DNA of 64,000 nt, taken from positions 53,410,692-53,474,691 of the forward strand of contig CM067380.1 in assembly GCA_034510155.1 (NCBI GenBank). Direction: 5' to 3'. Origin of the DNA: Eucriotettix oculatus (lineage: Eukaryota > Arthropoda > Insecta > Orthoptera > Tetrigidae). The position numbers and the translations under genes are program-made. Below the pieces are notes generated by a model. The model was not told the origin of the DNA and made no database searches. It worked only from the letters and a program-made list of their open reading frames with translations. Below are positions 9,906 through 22,579 of this stretch, one piece after another; the stretch's first letter is position 1; each line of letters opens with the position of its first letter.

Positions 9906-12000
9906 GGAACATTATGAACCTGATATGAATACGAATACATTTATTAACTGCAATTCTTGAGAACTCGGGCGCTTTTATTACTTAATGTTGGATTTTTTTT
10001 AAAAAATATGAGCACTATAGCCAAAATGTTAATAATCATGAGTACGAAGAATTTACTTCATCAAATTAATATAAAGTGTTATAAATTTGAATTAAAGGAA
10101 TTATAATGTTATTATAGATATAATATTTGTTTATTTTCTTGCTATTTACAATTTCGTATCTGTGTTATCAGTCTGACACTCATTAGATGTACTTCCTTAC
10201 GTGCCTATCTACTTTATCATAAGTTTTAATAACATATCGTTCCTCAACCTCCAAATTGTTGTCACCTTTCTGAGAATAACCCCCATTATATGCAATACAC
10301 GTCCATCGCCAAATTTTCTAATCTTAAAAGACATTCTGGTAGACCTTTGTCGATCACTCGTGGAAGTTGATAGAACTTATTCGAAAACTTCGCGTGACTA
10401 TTACGACATCAGTTTGAGGAACTATTGTGCATATTCCAACTGCTGTGTTACGGAGTACCTATATGGTATCTCCTAAGTATTCTGACTACAAAATAGTTTC
10501 ATGGTCATATTATACACTAAATGCTGTATGAAACGTTGTACATCACTCTTCAATATCCGTGGAATATTAACATTTCCCTGCTTGTAGATATTATGAATTT
10601 TATAATTTTTTTACATAATATTAGCCTTTCCCTAACTAACTGTATATCACGAACAGTAAAATAGAAACTAATAAGTTTTATCGTTTTCACTTTTAGCAGG
10701 GCAGTAGGCATAGTTTTATACAGTATGATTATGGAACAATCTAAATATAAAAAAAACTTTCCGATTGTCATATTTAGTACAATTTTTTGTATTAAATTAT
10801 GCATTCATTGGTTTCTTTTCGTTGACTCCATTTAAAAAAAAAATTAAATTATACTCAGGCCACACTTGGGCCTTATCCGGTTTCTGTAACCTATTTTCTC
10901 ATTTACGTATTTTCTAATCCATAATTTTAAGCCCAAACATAAGTACTTTTTGTATAATTATTTCCTATATGATTATATTTGATCTACATCATACATCATA
11001 TGCATTTTCATATCAGTGATTTAACCATTACAAATGTTATTTTCTACATATTAATAAGGTATTCTTAGATATATAAATACTACATACTGATGTTGATGAA
11101 CGTTCCTATTTCGTCAGCAGAGGACTGAAGTAATTGAGATTGAAGAATTGTCGGTACATCTCTGAAGTATGTTCCATTCATAGTCACAACTCGTAGATTC
11201 ATCATTCTGTCAAAATAGAAAAAAATGAACTTTCTCAGCAGACGCCACCACTATTTAAAGAGGTTTTGATGGTGGTGTGGCTGTAGAAATACCCGCAGGG
11301 TTCCTTTGTTTGCTCGCAGGGTCAAAAGTTTCGTCAAAAGACGGCGAGACTAAACATTTTTCAACTTCCACGGCTGCCACCAGCCCAACACAGGTATCAG
11401 TTCACAGAAAATTTTGTCTACATGTACAATATGTATTAATATAAGGAAATAACAAAAATAATTTTTAATAAACTATGAGAAAAAAATTGTGAACATCACA
11501 AAACTCAGCAAATTTTTAAAGTTATATGGATAGATGATGATGTAATATTACTTTAGTATTGTAGCGTGATAATCTTCGATATCAGTATGTCTTGAATTTT
11601 AGTATAGAAGTTCGCAAAGATTGAGAATTAAACAAAGCGCCAGATTGTCCTGGTTTTCCGCCGCCTCTAATCCCCAACGATAGTATTTTGTCACGTACGA
11701 GACGGACCTCGTTTTCCCATATTATACCGAATAGAATTGAATATTTTTTATTTCCAGCTTCAATTGTTTCATACATAAGTATGACAATCTTCTGGAAAAC
11801 GTCAGTCTACATACTAGTCTTATACCTAAAAAGTTGAACAATGCAATTTCAGATCTTAAGTCATATTTAAAAAAATACAAGTAAACATTTTTAAAGAAGG
11901 AATACTGTTACAATTATTTTATAGTTAAATTTCCACCTGTATGTTTGTAGTATTCATCGATCGAATAGAATGGTTTTTGAGTCAGCCAGTTTTTTAATTT
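9906..12000. other. AT-rich stretch with a possible LINE 3' tail
   Basis: Most of it shows nothing recognisable. At 11108-11146, CCTATTTCGTCAGCAGAGGACTG then GAGATTGAAG resembles the LINE tails at 7241 and 48495. A small GC-richer patch at 11240-11400 holds no frame. Confidence 0.35.
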
Positions 12001-12450
12001 CTATTTTATCTGGGTTAGGGTTAGCTGAAGGGAGCTCACATACAACGTGTTTACTAGTTTTATCCCAGAATTGTGAGGTCCTTTGCCAGACATACTTGTT
12101 ATAGATGGTACCGCATCTAGTTTACTCTTATTTCTTGTGTCAAGTTCATGAATGTTTCTATTACAAGGTTTTACATTAGTTAAGGTTAATATTATAGTAT
12201 TATACACATATAAGTTTATTACAGCTAATATTTCTAGTTCTTCAAAATATTTTTGCATGATTGATTTGTTTTCAACTTTGTTACACATCTAATTATCTTT
12301 TTTTGAATTATTAATAATTTGTTTATATTGTGTTTTGTAGTGTAACCCCATACTTCCATACCATAACTTAGTATAGACTCGAAAAGGGCATAATAAGTTA
12401 TCTCAAGTCTACTATTATTACAGAAACATTTTAGTCTTGTGGTGTTCGTT
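12001..12450 (-). pseudogene. LINE reverse transcriptase, C-terminal region (relic A, part 1)
   Basis: On the minus strand from about 12450 the translation reads YYALFESILSYGMEVWG followed by a helix ending LLIIQKKIIR. After a frame change near 12280 it continues YFEELEILAVINLYVYN and then GPHNSGIKL. This is the typical end of CR1/Jockey-type LINE polymerase proteins: 'YxALFxSxLxYGxxxWG', 'LQKKxIR', 'LxILTVxxLYIYN' and a final asparagine-rich tail. Upstream parts of the same relic lie at 13140-13430 and 14036-14245, separated by inserted DNA. Frameshifts make it inactive. Confidence 0.8.
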
Positions 12451-13139
12451 GTTTACACCATCAAAAATATATTGTTGATACAACCAAACAAACAATAATA
12501 ATAATAATGAATTTAATTTGAATAGAAATATAACTCAAAATTAAGTTATAATGGAAAACATATAAATTTACGATATCAATTTAATCATTAGCTCAGTCGG
12601 TAAAAGCAAAAATAATACTCTACGCAGCTTCTTAAATGGCTGCTCCCGGGAACGCGGGTGACGAACGATATAGTTGAAAATTAAAATCGCGAATCAGACG
12701 AGAATGGTTTGTGTGGAAAAGCCGGGTAAAATGCCGTTACCAGATGTTAACGCCTGATGACGTCGTTCTTCGTTTTTGTTCGTATGCCGGTTGTTCCTTT
12801 GCTGGGTCACGTCTTCTTCATATTAAGATTCTCTAGCGCCTCTCCTTCAGATCAAATGTTGTCTTTTTATTTTCTGTACTCCCACCAAATGAATCTCCTT
12901 TCTTAAATGTGCAGAAACTAAATTTTATACATGTCGCCTTGTTCTGCCACTGCTTCGTCTCTCCCTAGCGTCTCTCTCCAGCAGCCTCTCTGCAACAACT
13001 CCTATCTAATCTCGTCCAGGCCATCAACAATGTCGCAGCCAACAATGTTGCAGACGGTGACGTTTTCCCGCCTACTCGGCCCCACCAAGCCATTGTCGTC
13101 TTCCGTCCTGTATACGTAAATAACAAAACTAAATTATTT
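12451..13139. other. insert or decayed DNA between LINE parts
   Basis: Between two parts of the LINE relic lie an AAT-repeat (about 12492-12509), a tRNA A-box-like phrase TTAGCTCAGTCGGTAAAAGC at 12589-12608 with no convincing B-box, and a pyrimidine-rich segment at 12920-13110 with a chance-like open frame. The relic needs almost no sequence here, so this is probably a later insertion of unknown type. Confidence 0.4.
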
Positions 13140-13430
13140 TTGCTTTACCCGACTGTAAGGGTCATGAATCACCACAGTCTCTTCATCAGAAAACTTTTTT
13201 GGATAATATGTTACAAAGCTTATCTACATATATATCCCAGCTCAATGTACTGTCAAGGATTAGTCCTAAAAATTGAACAGTTGTTTATTATATTAAACAT
13301 TGATTTTTTATTATTATCTGATTTTCATGATTTTGAACTCTTCTCATATTAAAGGCTACTACAATACATTTATCTGTGTTTGCCTTTAATCTGTTTTCAT
13401 TTAAATATTGTATGGCAGTGTTTGTTCATG
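13140..13430 (-). pseudogene. LINE reverse transcriptase, thumb region (relic A, part 2)
   Basis: The minus-strand translation from about 13430 reads AIQYLNENRLKANTDKC, then VQFLGLILDSTLSWDIYVDKL and a short helix. This is the segment that follows the catalytic palm in LINE polymerases ('L.LN..KT', 'FLG..LD..L.W..HI..L'). It sits in the right order and orientation between part 1 (12001-12450) and the palm at 14036-14245. Stops and shifts show it is dead. Confidence 0.75.
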
Positions 13431-13734
13431 TATTCATAGTTTTTTTACGAGGGTAGGTGGGAATCTTCGAAAGACACCTTGCAGCCCGTGCTTCATGTTA
13501 GTGTGGGATTTTGACCCACTAAACCCACCTCCCTATTCTCCAAATGTCTCCTTGAGGAACCGCCGTCACGCATTACTGTCTGGCACTCCTATTTATTATA
13601 CTTAATGTATATACAAGTTTCTATTCTAATTTACTATGAGTAATTTATTTTTAGGTACTACGTTGTATGTACAGTTTTGTTTTCTATAACGCCTATATAC
13701 ATTACAGTCTATATATACATCTTTCTACGGGGAT
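13431..13734. other. inserted DNA of unknown type
   Basis: It includes a GC-richer patch at 13448-13590 containing AGACACCTTGCAGCCCGTG. It lies between two parts of the LINE relic and next to the R1-type fragment. I recognise no family. Confidence 0.35.
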
Positions 13735-14035
13735 AGCGGCCGTTAGGTCTGCGCCATGTAGGTTGCTTCTCGTCTTCTTTCTTTTTCAGCTTGCCTTAAG
13801 GCCTTCCGAAGACAACATCATGCTGACCATGTCATCGGGCGTCACACTGCCTGAGAGTTGATTTTGGGGATCTCCTCTTTCATCCGCGAAGGACACTCAA
13901 AGAACACGTGTCCCACGTCCTCGATAGTGGGATCACATGTTGGACAGGTCGCTGTAGTATCTAGTTTGAAATGATATAAATATTCCCGGAAGCAACCGTG
14001 TCCCGTGGGCGAGAAAATAGTCGACCGGTCCGAAT
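13735..14035 (-). pseudogene. R1-type LINE, C-terminal zinc-knuckle fragment, inserted in relic A
   Basis: The minus-strand translation reads SPTGHGCFREYLYHFKL, a spacer, CPTCDPTIEDVGHVFFECP, then a basic region rich in Glu and Arg. The pattern TGHGxFxxYLxxF plus CPxC...EDxxHVFFxCP is the CCHC-like end of R1-clade LINE proteins, and differs from the ending of relic A. It interrupts relic A between palm and thumb. One frameshift follows the EEI segment, and only the 3' end is present, as expected of 5'-truncated insertion. Confidence 0.75.
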
Positions 14036-14245
14036 GTGTTCTCACGGCAGAATAGTGTGGTGTCATCGGCAAATAATAGTGTTTTTGTAGATTGGTTTAT
14101 ATCATTGCTGTACATAATAAATAATAAAGGACCTAATATAGATTCTTGTGGTACACCATATTCAATATTTAGCATGCCAGAGTTATATGTCCCTGAGTTT
14201 GTTTTTATTGAAACATATTGTGACGTGGGAAACGAGAAGCATGGA
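14036..14245 (-). pseudogene. LINE reverse transcriptase palm domain (relic A, part 3)
   Basis: The minus-strand translation includes QYVSIKTN, then NIEYGVPQESILGPLLF, YSNDI and LLFADDTTLF. GVPQGS(I/V)LGPLLF and the catalytic F/YADD are the core motifs of LINE reverse transcriptases. Here the Gly after GVPQ is replaced by Glu, while the ADD aspartates remain. The catalytic motif is directly followed at 14036 by sequence of the R1-type fragment, marking the insertion boundary. Sequence upstream (above 14245) is no longer recognisable. Confidence 0.85.
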
Positions 14246-16224
14246 GAACATCTGAAATATTAGCCTTTAGCATTTAGGGGTATAGAACAATATATTTCTC
14301 ACAGTCGTGATACTGAAAGTAAATCACGTTCGTGATAATAAATTAGTATTTGAGGCAAGTAGTATCTTTGGTATTTCATGACTTGTTGATGATTTGATAT
14401 TAATTAAAAAAATTAATTACTTATTTCTTAAAAGTGTTGTTTTAGGTCAAAACAGGAAAGTATATACTCTAGCACCTACTCTCAAGAAGATGAGGCGCGT
14501 TTTCATGCCAAGCTGCCGGGGTATAACCACTAAGTATAAATATTGAATTATTGTAAATGGACGTAAATAATTAATGAAACTCTCAAACAATATCACCAAT
14601 ATAAGCAATTACATCCAGGGCACAGTGCTGAAAATATTTTTTATTATAAAGCATCGTCATTAAATTTGTTGTCTATACGTATATTAAGGCACAACTTTTA
14701 TTAATACATTTGCACAAATACGAAGAATGACCGCGCCTTTTTATATTTTTTTAAAACGTAGCTAACAAGCGATAAATTATCTGCATACATTTTTGAATAG
14801 AAAATGACAAATGTTATCGATACGTAGTCAATTGAAAGAGGAACACAGAGCGGCACAAGCATTACCATGGATTACGAACGATCTGTCTGCGTGCTGTGTT
14901 GTATTCTATTGGCGAACTGATCATTAGCAGAATTCACGTATTGGGAAGTGGGCCTCATGTAATTCCAAAAGTTCTCTAACGTAATCCCCATAAGCTACAC
15001 ATCCGTACGGATATTTCCTCGTAATAAAAACTTTTGTGACACTGTTTATTCGGGATTAAACGTGATGTCTATTTACGTTCATAAATCTGTGAATTTCATT
15101 TTTTTGTTTATATTTAACTGTGGCGGTGGAAACCTTTTGAAACGCTTCAATCAATTCCTAATAATAAAGGCAATGGTAACCAATGATACATTTCACCGTT
15201 TCCCACGTATTAAAATAAGTTTACTGCACAGATAAATATTTGTGTCCATTTAAAGAGCACATTTTAAAGCACGCAAACAAAATAAATGCTCAGAACAAAT
15301 AATACGCGATTTGGGAATGATGCTGAAGTTCTCACTCCATAAAATGAGTTACCATGTCAATCACTAGCGATTAAACAGCGTCAATTCCACATTAAGCTCG
15401 CGTGATCGACACATCAAATTTGTATACAATATGGAATTGTATTTACTGCAGAGGTGTAAATTATTTACGTCATATATAAGCACAAATAATATAAAATAAT
15501 AAATTTATTTTTTATAGTTTCCCAACAATAAAATTGATAAAGTTCAGTAAAATTTGGAATGCGAGCTAAGTAGCACTTTGACTTAACGATTACATAAAAT
15601 GGTAAAAATAGACAAACTAATATCAATACAATTAATCAACCCAAAGTTTAATTTGGATAACTTCGGAAACTCAGTCGTTTTATTCGTAGGAGAAAAGTTA
15701 AAGAAAGCCCAAAAATAACCTTTACATTAACCTTTATACGCAAAACTCAACTTTCTTATGAATAAATTTAATATTTCTGCTATATTTTTCTCTGGAAAAT
15801 TAATTAGTCATGTGCACAGCTCATATTAATTCACTTTACTTTAACTCCAAACTTTGAAAACTCAACTTCGTTGTGCAAAAGCAATTCTGAAAACATTGGG
15901 GCTATCTAACATATATAGCTGTCAGTTGAGAATATGTTGAACCTAAGAAACGCATCCGAAAATGTAATATATAATAAGTATAGGTTGTGTTAAAAGACGT
16001 TGTGGCATTCTCCATATCCCGTTTGTATGAATACAAATAATGTTTATAGCAATGTTAGTAGTGTTCTGGCAGTCTGTTAAGGGGAAGTTCCTCCTCAGAC
16101 GACAATACTTCCCTTCCCCTTTTCCTTTCCCTAGTGCGCATGCAAACATGATATATAGAATCTCACCAACTGTACATAGCGACTAACGCCTTATCTAGTA
16201 TAATTAAGGACAGCATAGATGAAG
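14246..16224. other. AT-rich stretch, no gene seen
   Basis: There are no long frames or repeat hallmarks. A pyrimidine-rich patch near 16080-16140 (CTTCCCTTCCCCTTTTCC) is low complexity. Confidence 0.5.
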
Positions 16225-16310
16225 TACAAGTGGGTGACAAACTATGTGTTGTGTATGTAATGACTGTAATGCCATTTACATCAGCCAAACTATACAAGGA
16301 ACATCGTACG
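16225..16310 (+). pseudogene. Penelope-like GIY-YIG endonuclease scrap
   Basis: One frame reads CVCNDCNAIYISQT and then degenerates. In Penelope-like elements the C-terminal GIY-YIG endonuclease has the pattern 'C..C...YIGQT', with two cysteines before it. The fragment is about 25 codons long and has Ser for the usual Gly of the YIG motif. No reverse transcriptase part lies in the preceding DNA. It is a very old relic, identified on one short motif. Confidence 0.45.
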
Positions 16311-16507
16311 AACCTAATACTCATAATGTCATTTTCAAAATTTTTGTTACTACTAACGATTGTTTTAAATAGGATAATGTCAAATTCAAGATGTTTATAG
16401 TATGTATCGTATTAGGTTAATTTATGATCCACATAAATCCAACAATTTCACTTCAAACACCCAGAGTGATACAGATTATTTAAAATAAATCTATGTTACA
16501 GTTGCAG

Positions 16508-16612
16508 TTGTATTGCTTTTTCACCTTAACACACGTGTTACTTTAAAAAGTTACTTTCTCTAGATTACATTAAATTTGTTTTTAAAAGTAACTTTCCAGG
16601 TGGGGTGAAATA
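16508..16612. repeat. imperfect inverted repeat, possible small non-autonomous element
   Basis: TTCACC...GTTACTTTAAAAAG at about 16518-16551 is mirrored by TTTTTAAAAGTAAC...GGGGTGAA at about 16578-16610 with gaps. The arms are about 30 bases. The centre contains TCTAGA. No target duplication is clear. Confidence 0.35.
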
Positions 16613-18379
16613 ACGTAAGGTTTTTGTCTATATACTTTACTGAGCCTCATTTGAAGTATTTCAACTTCCTTAAAGTAAGGTTTCTTAATCCAGTAAGAGT
16701 TGTAAGGAGTGTAATATCTTAAATTACAGTCAACTTATAAGATAATAAGTAAATTTGAGAAAATAGAGCGACACAGATTTCGATTAAGAAAGCTATACAG
16801 ACATGAATCGTATTTCAAATGATGGATGAAACTCAACACCTTTTCAATTGAAAAGTTAGTGCCACTTATTATACACCTGAAAAACTATTTGAATCTTTGT
16901 ATTTCATAATTTTTAATACACAAACAATTACAAATAGTTACTCATAATTTGGATCAACTAAAATATTTTTAAAATGGTTTTATTGGCAGAATACCTACAC
17001 ATACATAATATATAAGCCAACCCATCAACACAATACATCAAAACTTCTACAAGGGAAAACAAGAAGTTGCCAGTTACACTGACTTCATCTTTAAACATCG
17101 TAAATAATGTTTTATTATCATACACATATTTACCTTCACATTTAAAACTTTAACTACATCGAGAGAGACTGCATTAACCCGAGGATGACAGAGAATGTCA
17201 TTGAATCATCGTTCTACCTAAAATTCTACATAGAAACCCGAAATGTTTTGCTCAAGCATTATACAAAGAAAAACTATGATTTAAGTATTACATTTTTACT
17301 TATAAATTCACGTTAAGTAGCTATTTTGGACCGAATTAAAAAATATTTATGTCCCCGAAGTTTTTTCTTTAACTGTGTTATATCCTACTCAAAATTTGAA
17401 TCTGCGTTCAAGTGTAAGAGACAGACATGATTATGGTTTGATGAACAAATTTCTAGTTTACTCTCTACGTAAGCTAATGCAAATGATAAGGTACTCGTCA
17501 AAGCATTTCTCCGTTTAGGAACAATTACATTCTTTTTTCCATAAAGTTCCTTTTCCTTTCCCTATTCGTCTCGGTGCCCCTCAGGAAGTATAAAGTGAGG
17601 CTTAAGGCAAAACACAAACGTGGCAACAACGTTTCGGAGAGGAAGGACTTCCTCCGTGCAGTGTGGATGTTGTTGGCCAAGAGGGGAAAATAAAACACAG
17701 ACGGCATTTCGCAAGCGGCTTTCATACAATTGTTCAAGTGAATTCCGGCTTGCGAACTGTACAGTTCTGCCCGGACTTCTGCAGCACGCTAAATAACCAG
17801 ATGAAATGGTTACTTTAGTCAATCCTTTCGTTAAAATTAATTTTAAATATATGTGTATGAAAATGCCAGCAAATGATCCTCTGAAAACCACTTATCGTCA
17901 ATTTGAACAAGTCCTAGATTCCCATAGAATCTCCTGTTACGGTTGGAAAGAATCTGGTCTTCGGAAATAGAAAAGAATCAAACCATCATTTTAATTATTT
18001 CGTGTCGCAAAAAAAAGATAGTAAATATTCCATTGCGTATGGGGTGAAAACGGATTAAGTGGTTGGTTCCATTTTCTATGACTTCATTTAAGTTGATCAG
18101 TCTTGTTGCTAGTTGACGTAAATTATGATAAATACACCTTAAAAGAGTAACTCGTATGAGAGTTATTCTCCAAGAAAATTTTATTTACATCCAACAGAAT
18201 ATAAGTTTGTGATCTTTGTAAAAATAAATTTGACATTCGCGGTGGTACCTCGTGTTAAGACGATATGAGTAATAAAAACGTGTCGCATAATATTAACAAC
18301 TTATAACAACGTATTATTACTTAAATAGGACTTTCATTAAATTTACAAATTATTTCATGTTTAACAGACAGTATCGGTG
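16613..18379. other. AT-rich stretch, with a GC-richer block at 17540-17790
   Basis: The block at 17540-17790 has few stop codons on the minus strand in two frames but no recognisable protein. It may be conserved noncoding DNA or an old element. The remainder shows nothing. Confidence 0.35.
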
Positions 18380-18389
18380 GGTAAACTAT

Positions 18390-18600
18390 CTTCTTATAAA
18401 TAAAATTCAAAGTTTATGTATAAAAAGTCTCAAATTAGTATGTATGTGGGGATGTAGGTGCCACATAAAAATATAAATGCGTGTAGCAATTTCGACCAAA
18501 TTTTGTACACGTGTTCCTTGCGACACAAAAAGGAGCATTGCCGGGGAAAGAAACATCTACCACCCCTAAAAGTGGTAGTGGAGCAGGCAGATATATTTAA
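18390..18600 (+). repeat. dispersed repeat, copy 2
   Basis: It shares ACCAAATTTTGTACAC and GTTCCTTGCGA with the copy at 7690-7990. The preceding TATGTATGTGGGGATGTAGG is reminiscent of the start of insect dispersed repeats. No protein is coded. Confidence 0.5.
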
Positions 18601-19149
18601 ATTGCAGAAACGACCGAAATTTATATTGAATAACTAACTCTCAGGCTCAATTAAATTTTTATGTTTCTCCCGATGTTACCTAAGTATCATTTTAACCCCA
18701 TTAAGCATGAGAGGGAAGTACCGATACAGCAGGGGTTGGAGAGATTTACAAAATAAAATCGAAATTGGTGGCGAAACCTTTGTAATGGGAACCACTGATT
18801 TTCATTCTGACATTCAGAAAACAGTTTTTTTGGAAATCGAAAGCCAAAATTTACCGTGATATTATCAACATTCTTGTGAGATATCAAATTTTGGTTGTAA
18901 TACGTTCTTCCTTTAAGATTTATTCATGTAAAATATTGGCACAGTGAGCGATGAGCACATGAAACACTGATTAGATTTCAGCTGTGGAAAAAAAGGCATA
19001 AAGGCAATTGTAATCCTAATATTCGTGCCAATTATTGTTATACCATCAGGAGGTATGATCCAGAGGTGAAATGAGAAGAAAATCGCCATTTTTTACTTAC
19101 TAATTCATTTTTTTCTTACAAAATCTTTGAAAATATTACATTGGTTGGA

Positions 19150-19275
19150 AATTATTAATGGTTGAATTTCGGCAACCTTGCGCCATGGTTAAAACCGATA
19201 TCATATTTAAATTCAAGAGAAAGAAAATACCATCACTATAGCATACTTTTCTTTCTGGTTTGTTCATTGAGTGTA
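19150..19275 (+). repeat. dispersed repeat sharing CAACCTTGCGCCAT
   Basis: This is the partner of 9036-9210 (see there). Here the motif is CGGCAACCTTGCGCCATGG. Confidence 0.4.
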
Positions 19276-21210
19276 CCCCATAAACAAAATTTAGGACACT
19301 TAAATAATTTCAGCTTTCAAGGATTATTCAAGTATGTCATACAATGTGTCCATATGAGCGTTGTTGACTGATGTTTGAAGATCAGAATGAAGTAGTGACT
19401 CAAACAGTTTTAGATAAGCGGGAGTGTCAAAAGCACATATTTTTGTTATTCTCGTCTTTTTTTCGAGAAATTGCGAACCGGCGAAGCCTACATTCAAGGC
19501 GTCAAACCACCAACATCAGAGATCGTTTTCCAAAATTATTCTGATCACTTCAGTTTTTTTTCATTTGTGACTTTATAAAGGATCGGGTCTTCGTTTCGCT
19601 AGTGGTTAAGATTTTCCAGAGTTGAGACACTCAATTGAAGAGGCTTCTATTACTCCATAATTAATGTATTTAATAATAAAAATGTAATGACTCGGATTTC
19701 AGGTTGTATGTGTGACGAATACCTAAAGGTGCACATATTGAGCATTTATAAAAAAAACTGGATTAGTTTATATATGATTTGTCGTAAATTTGTTGTGAAC
19801 CGTCTAAATAAAACTGTGACATTATGTACACCGTATGTATTCCCTTTTGATTTTAATATTTCATGTACATAAACGGAGAAACTCCCTGGCTTAGAAACGT
19901 GAAATTTGGAATATATGTTCCTCTTACAACATTCGTAACAATTAAGAAACCATATTACTAAATTCAACACTGCACAGATGAAGGATGATTCCACTAAAGA
20001 TCTAAGTAAACTTTAGTTTTTAGGCATTCGAATACAATTACATACAAATCTTAAAATTAAAATTAGTAGAGCGGTAATATTTCATACAATTTTTAGGCCA
20101 AAATCCCGGCCTTTTCTAGAATAATCAATTTTGGGTCTTCTCGGGCGTCCATGTTAAACGTAATTTATTTAATAAATTGGTATATATAAATTGACCAGAA
20201 TGTTATATTGGACTAATAAAGGGTGCTTTAAAAACCAAAGATTAAAAACCTTTATGCTATCTTTGGAATTTTTGTGTAATAATTTGAAACATTAAAATGA
20301 AACATTAACTTAAATAGAAAATTAGCTACCATACATGAGATCAAATAAATATTTTCTTTGTAAAAACTTTCTAAGTGTTGTTTGGCAATCAACAAATTTG
20401 AAAAATAATATTTTAATTTTCAACATTTTTATTTAACCGTAGTGCGTATAATTTATGGTAGTTTCTTTTATTAATTGCTGTAGTGATGCGCGTATATTAA
20501 TAAATGCTGTGTTATAGGATGATGATGAATATAAATTCTTGGTAATCCTATATAACTTTAGACTAAATTAGAGCAGTGTTTTGTATCCTGATTCCCTTAT
20601 AGCGGAGAAGGAGTGAAATATTAGACAAGTGAATGCTGGATGCATTCACATGGCCTATTTACCGAAGTGAGGTCACATAAATTGCACACTAATTGAATCA
20701 CTTGTCATCGTCCAGCGTGTGACAGTAAATGGATGAAGTCGTGCATAGGGGCCTACAGCTACATATCTCTCTGTGGCGAGGGAAGCCGCCTGTCATCTGG
20801 TTTTGGCATCGAGATCTTTCTTCAAACCCGGCCCTCGCGCAAATGAGTTATTTAGTTCCGCCATGGCCGAGTCTTCTGCGTGACGTAAAAGCGCAAGCAC
20901 GATTTCATACACATCATAATGACTTTGGTTAGCGAATTTTCATGGCCTTGTTAATTGAATTTTACACTGGAAGGGAAGCATACACTCGGAGACATCAATT
21001 CCTTACAACAAATATTACCAAAGCGTTTAAAAATACACTTGTAAAGAAATCATTGAAAATTGTATATTGTAGCTAGGTGCCTACATTAGAAAACAGTAAT
21101 TATTATACTGTAACCACATTAATTTTTAAACCTGTCTAACTTTAATAATATTTTATTTTTACGTGTTTTTTAATAATAGAATATAGTTAAAGAAATTTTT
21201 ACAGTTGGCA
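19276..21210. other. mostly AT-rich, with a GC-richer block at 20715-20930
   Basis: A phrase near 19880-19945 (AACGTGAAATTTGGAATATATGTTCC) resembles dispersed repeat ends. The block at 20715-20930 has an open frame of 67 codons without recognisable domains. I see nothing else. Confidence 0.35.
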
Positions 21211-22283
21211 ATTTTTGGGTTAACAGGCCACATAAGGGTGATCCTGAAACAGGCAACTCCCCTTTAATAGCAAAGGAAGGGAATTGAAAAGGGGGGATGC
21301 GGAAGGTAGAGCAAGGTAGCCATGGGTTAACTAGGGCTCCTGAGCTATGGTTTAAGGATCGTACCCTGTGTTTCACCTAAAGAGATGCAGAGAAAACCCT
21401 AGAAAACCTGCATTAGGTAGGTCGGGCATTGGGTACTATTCTCACGCCCTTGCGAATGACGGGAGACGAGTTTGCTGTGCGGTCACAGAATTCCCTTCCC
21501 CATATCTACACCAGTTTCAGCAGGCAGTTGGACGACTGATCCAATGGGATCAGAGGACAACTCTTGCCATATGCCCAAGGTCTTCGACCCCAGTACATAT
21601 ACCTCCTAAAATAGGTGAAGGTGTCTCGGCATGTGAGAACTTTGATAAGAAAAAACCAGAGAGAGTGCGAGGCATTCCCGACATAATCAGGTGAGTCCCG
21701 CAGTCACTCTGGAGTGAAGCGCCTGCGAGAAAACTCCCGCAGCGCCTGTGTCTTTGGCAAAAATTATTTTCATAAAATATTTATAAAAAAGACTACGACT
21801 TTATATTACAAATATTTACAACCAGTAATACTCATAGCAAGACTTAAAAACTTTTTAACATCAATACGAGTATTTCAGCCCGTTAAACCAAATAAAAAAT
21901 CCTCAGGATGGGGCGAAGTGAAGCCTGTAAGAGTTTCCTCTCACACATATTTGGGGTCGAAAAACTTGGGCATACGGTAAGAGTTGTATGCTGGTCCCAT
22001 TGGACAAGTCAGTAAACTGCCTCCTAAAACTCTTTAAGACGCGGAGAATGGAATGCTGTGACCAACAGAAAACTCATTACCCTCCATTCGGAAGGGCGTG
22101 ACAATAGTACCCAAAAGCCCGACCTACCCAATGCAGGTTTTCTAGGGTTTTCCCTGCTACTCTTTAGCCCTGGGGCCCTAGTCTACCTTGCTCTACCTTC
22201 CACAACACCTCTTTTCAATTCCCTTCCTATGCTGTTAAAGGGAAGTTGCCTGGTTCAGGATCACCCTGTTAACCAAAAAAAAG
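21211..22283. mobile_element. foldback element with long terminal inverted repeats
   Basis: The left arm (about 21211-21605) and the reverse complement of the right arm (about 21941-22283) align almost throughout. Shared blocks include GGTTAACAGG, GGGTGATCCTGAA, GGAAGGGAATTGAAAAG, GGTAGAGCAAGGTAG, AAAACCCTAGAAAACCTGCA, GGTAGGTCGGGC, GGGTACTATT and TATGCCCAAG. The arms are about 395 and 343 bases, with small indels (for example about 9 extra bases at 21227-21235) around a roughly 335-base unrelated AT-rich centre. No transposase is coded. I cannot define a target duplication, and the A/T run at each tip blurs the ends. This could be a non-autonomous DNA transposon, or two opposed copies of a smaller unit. 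Confidence 0.75.
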
Positions 22284-22579
22284 TCTGAAGAGGAAGGCTG
22301 TTGTGCTATTAAATATAAATACATTTAGTAATAAGAAAATGCATAAAATATTTACGATAATTTAGTTTTTAACTATAAAAAAACAACTGTTTATGAACGT
22401 TAAATATACACTTTGTACGCGCCGAAATAGTCCTTTTCATTTTGACCTAAAAACGAAACAACATGTACTGAATTTTAATGAAGTTGAATTCATTGAATAT
22501 ATAAAAGGATGGTATCATCTATTTATGATCGCTTCAAGGCAAACCTTATAACTCGCAGTTGGTTTAGAACAGTTCCCGC
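22284..22579. other. AT-rich stretch, nothing recognised
   Basis: I see no coding or repeat signal. Confidence 0.45.

Noticed and set aside
12589..12608. tRNA A-box-like TTAGCTCAGTCGGTAAAAGC, possible tRNA gene
   Set aside because: No B-box at proper spacing and no acceptor or anticodon stem can be formed; at best a decayed SINE head.
13842..14175. A single continuous LINE polymerase
   Set aside because: The palm motif and the zinc-knuckle ending belong to different LINE types and are joined without the required thumb, which is found separately at 13140-13430.
17525..17891. Two overlapping minus-strand frames of 70 and 109 codons
   Set aside because: Both frames are open at once with no domain, which points to stop-poor DNA rather than a gene.
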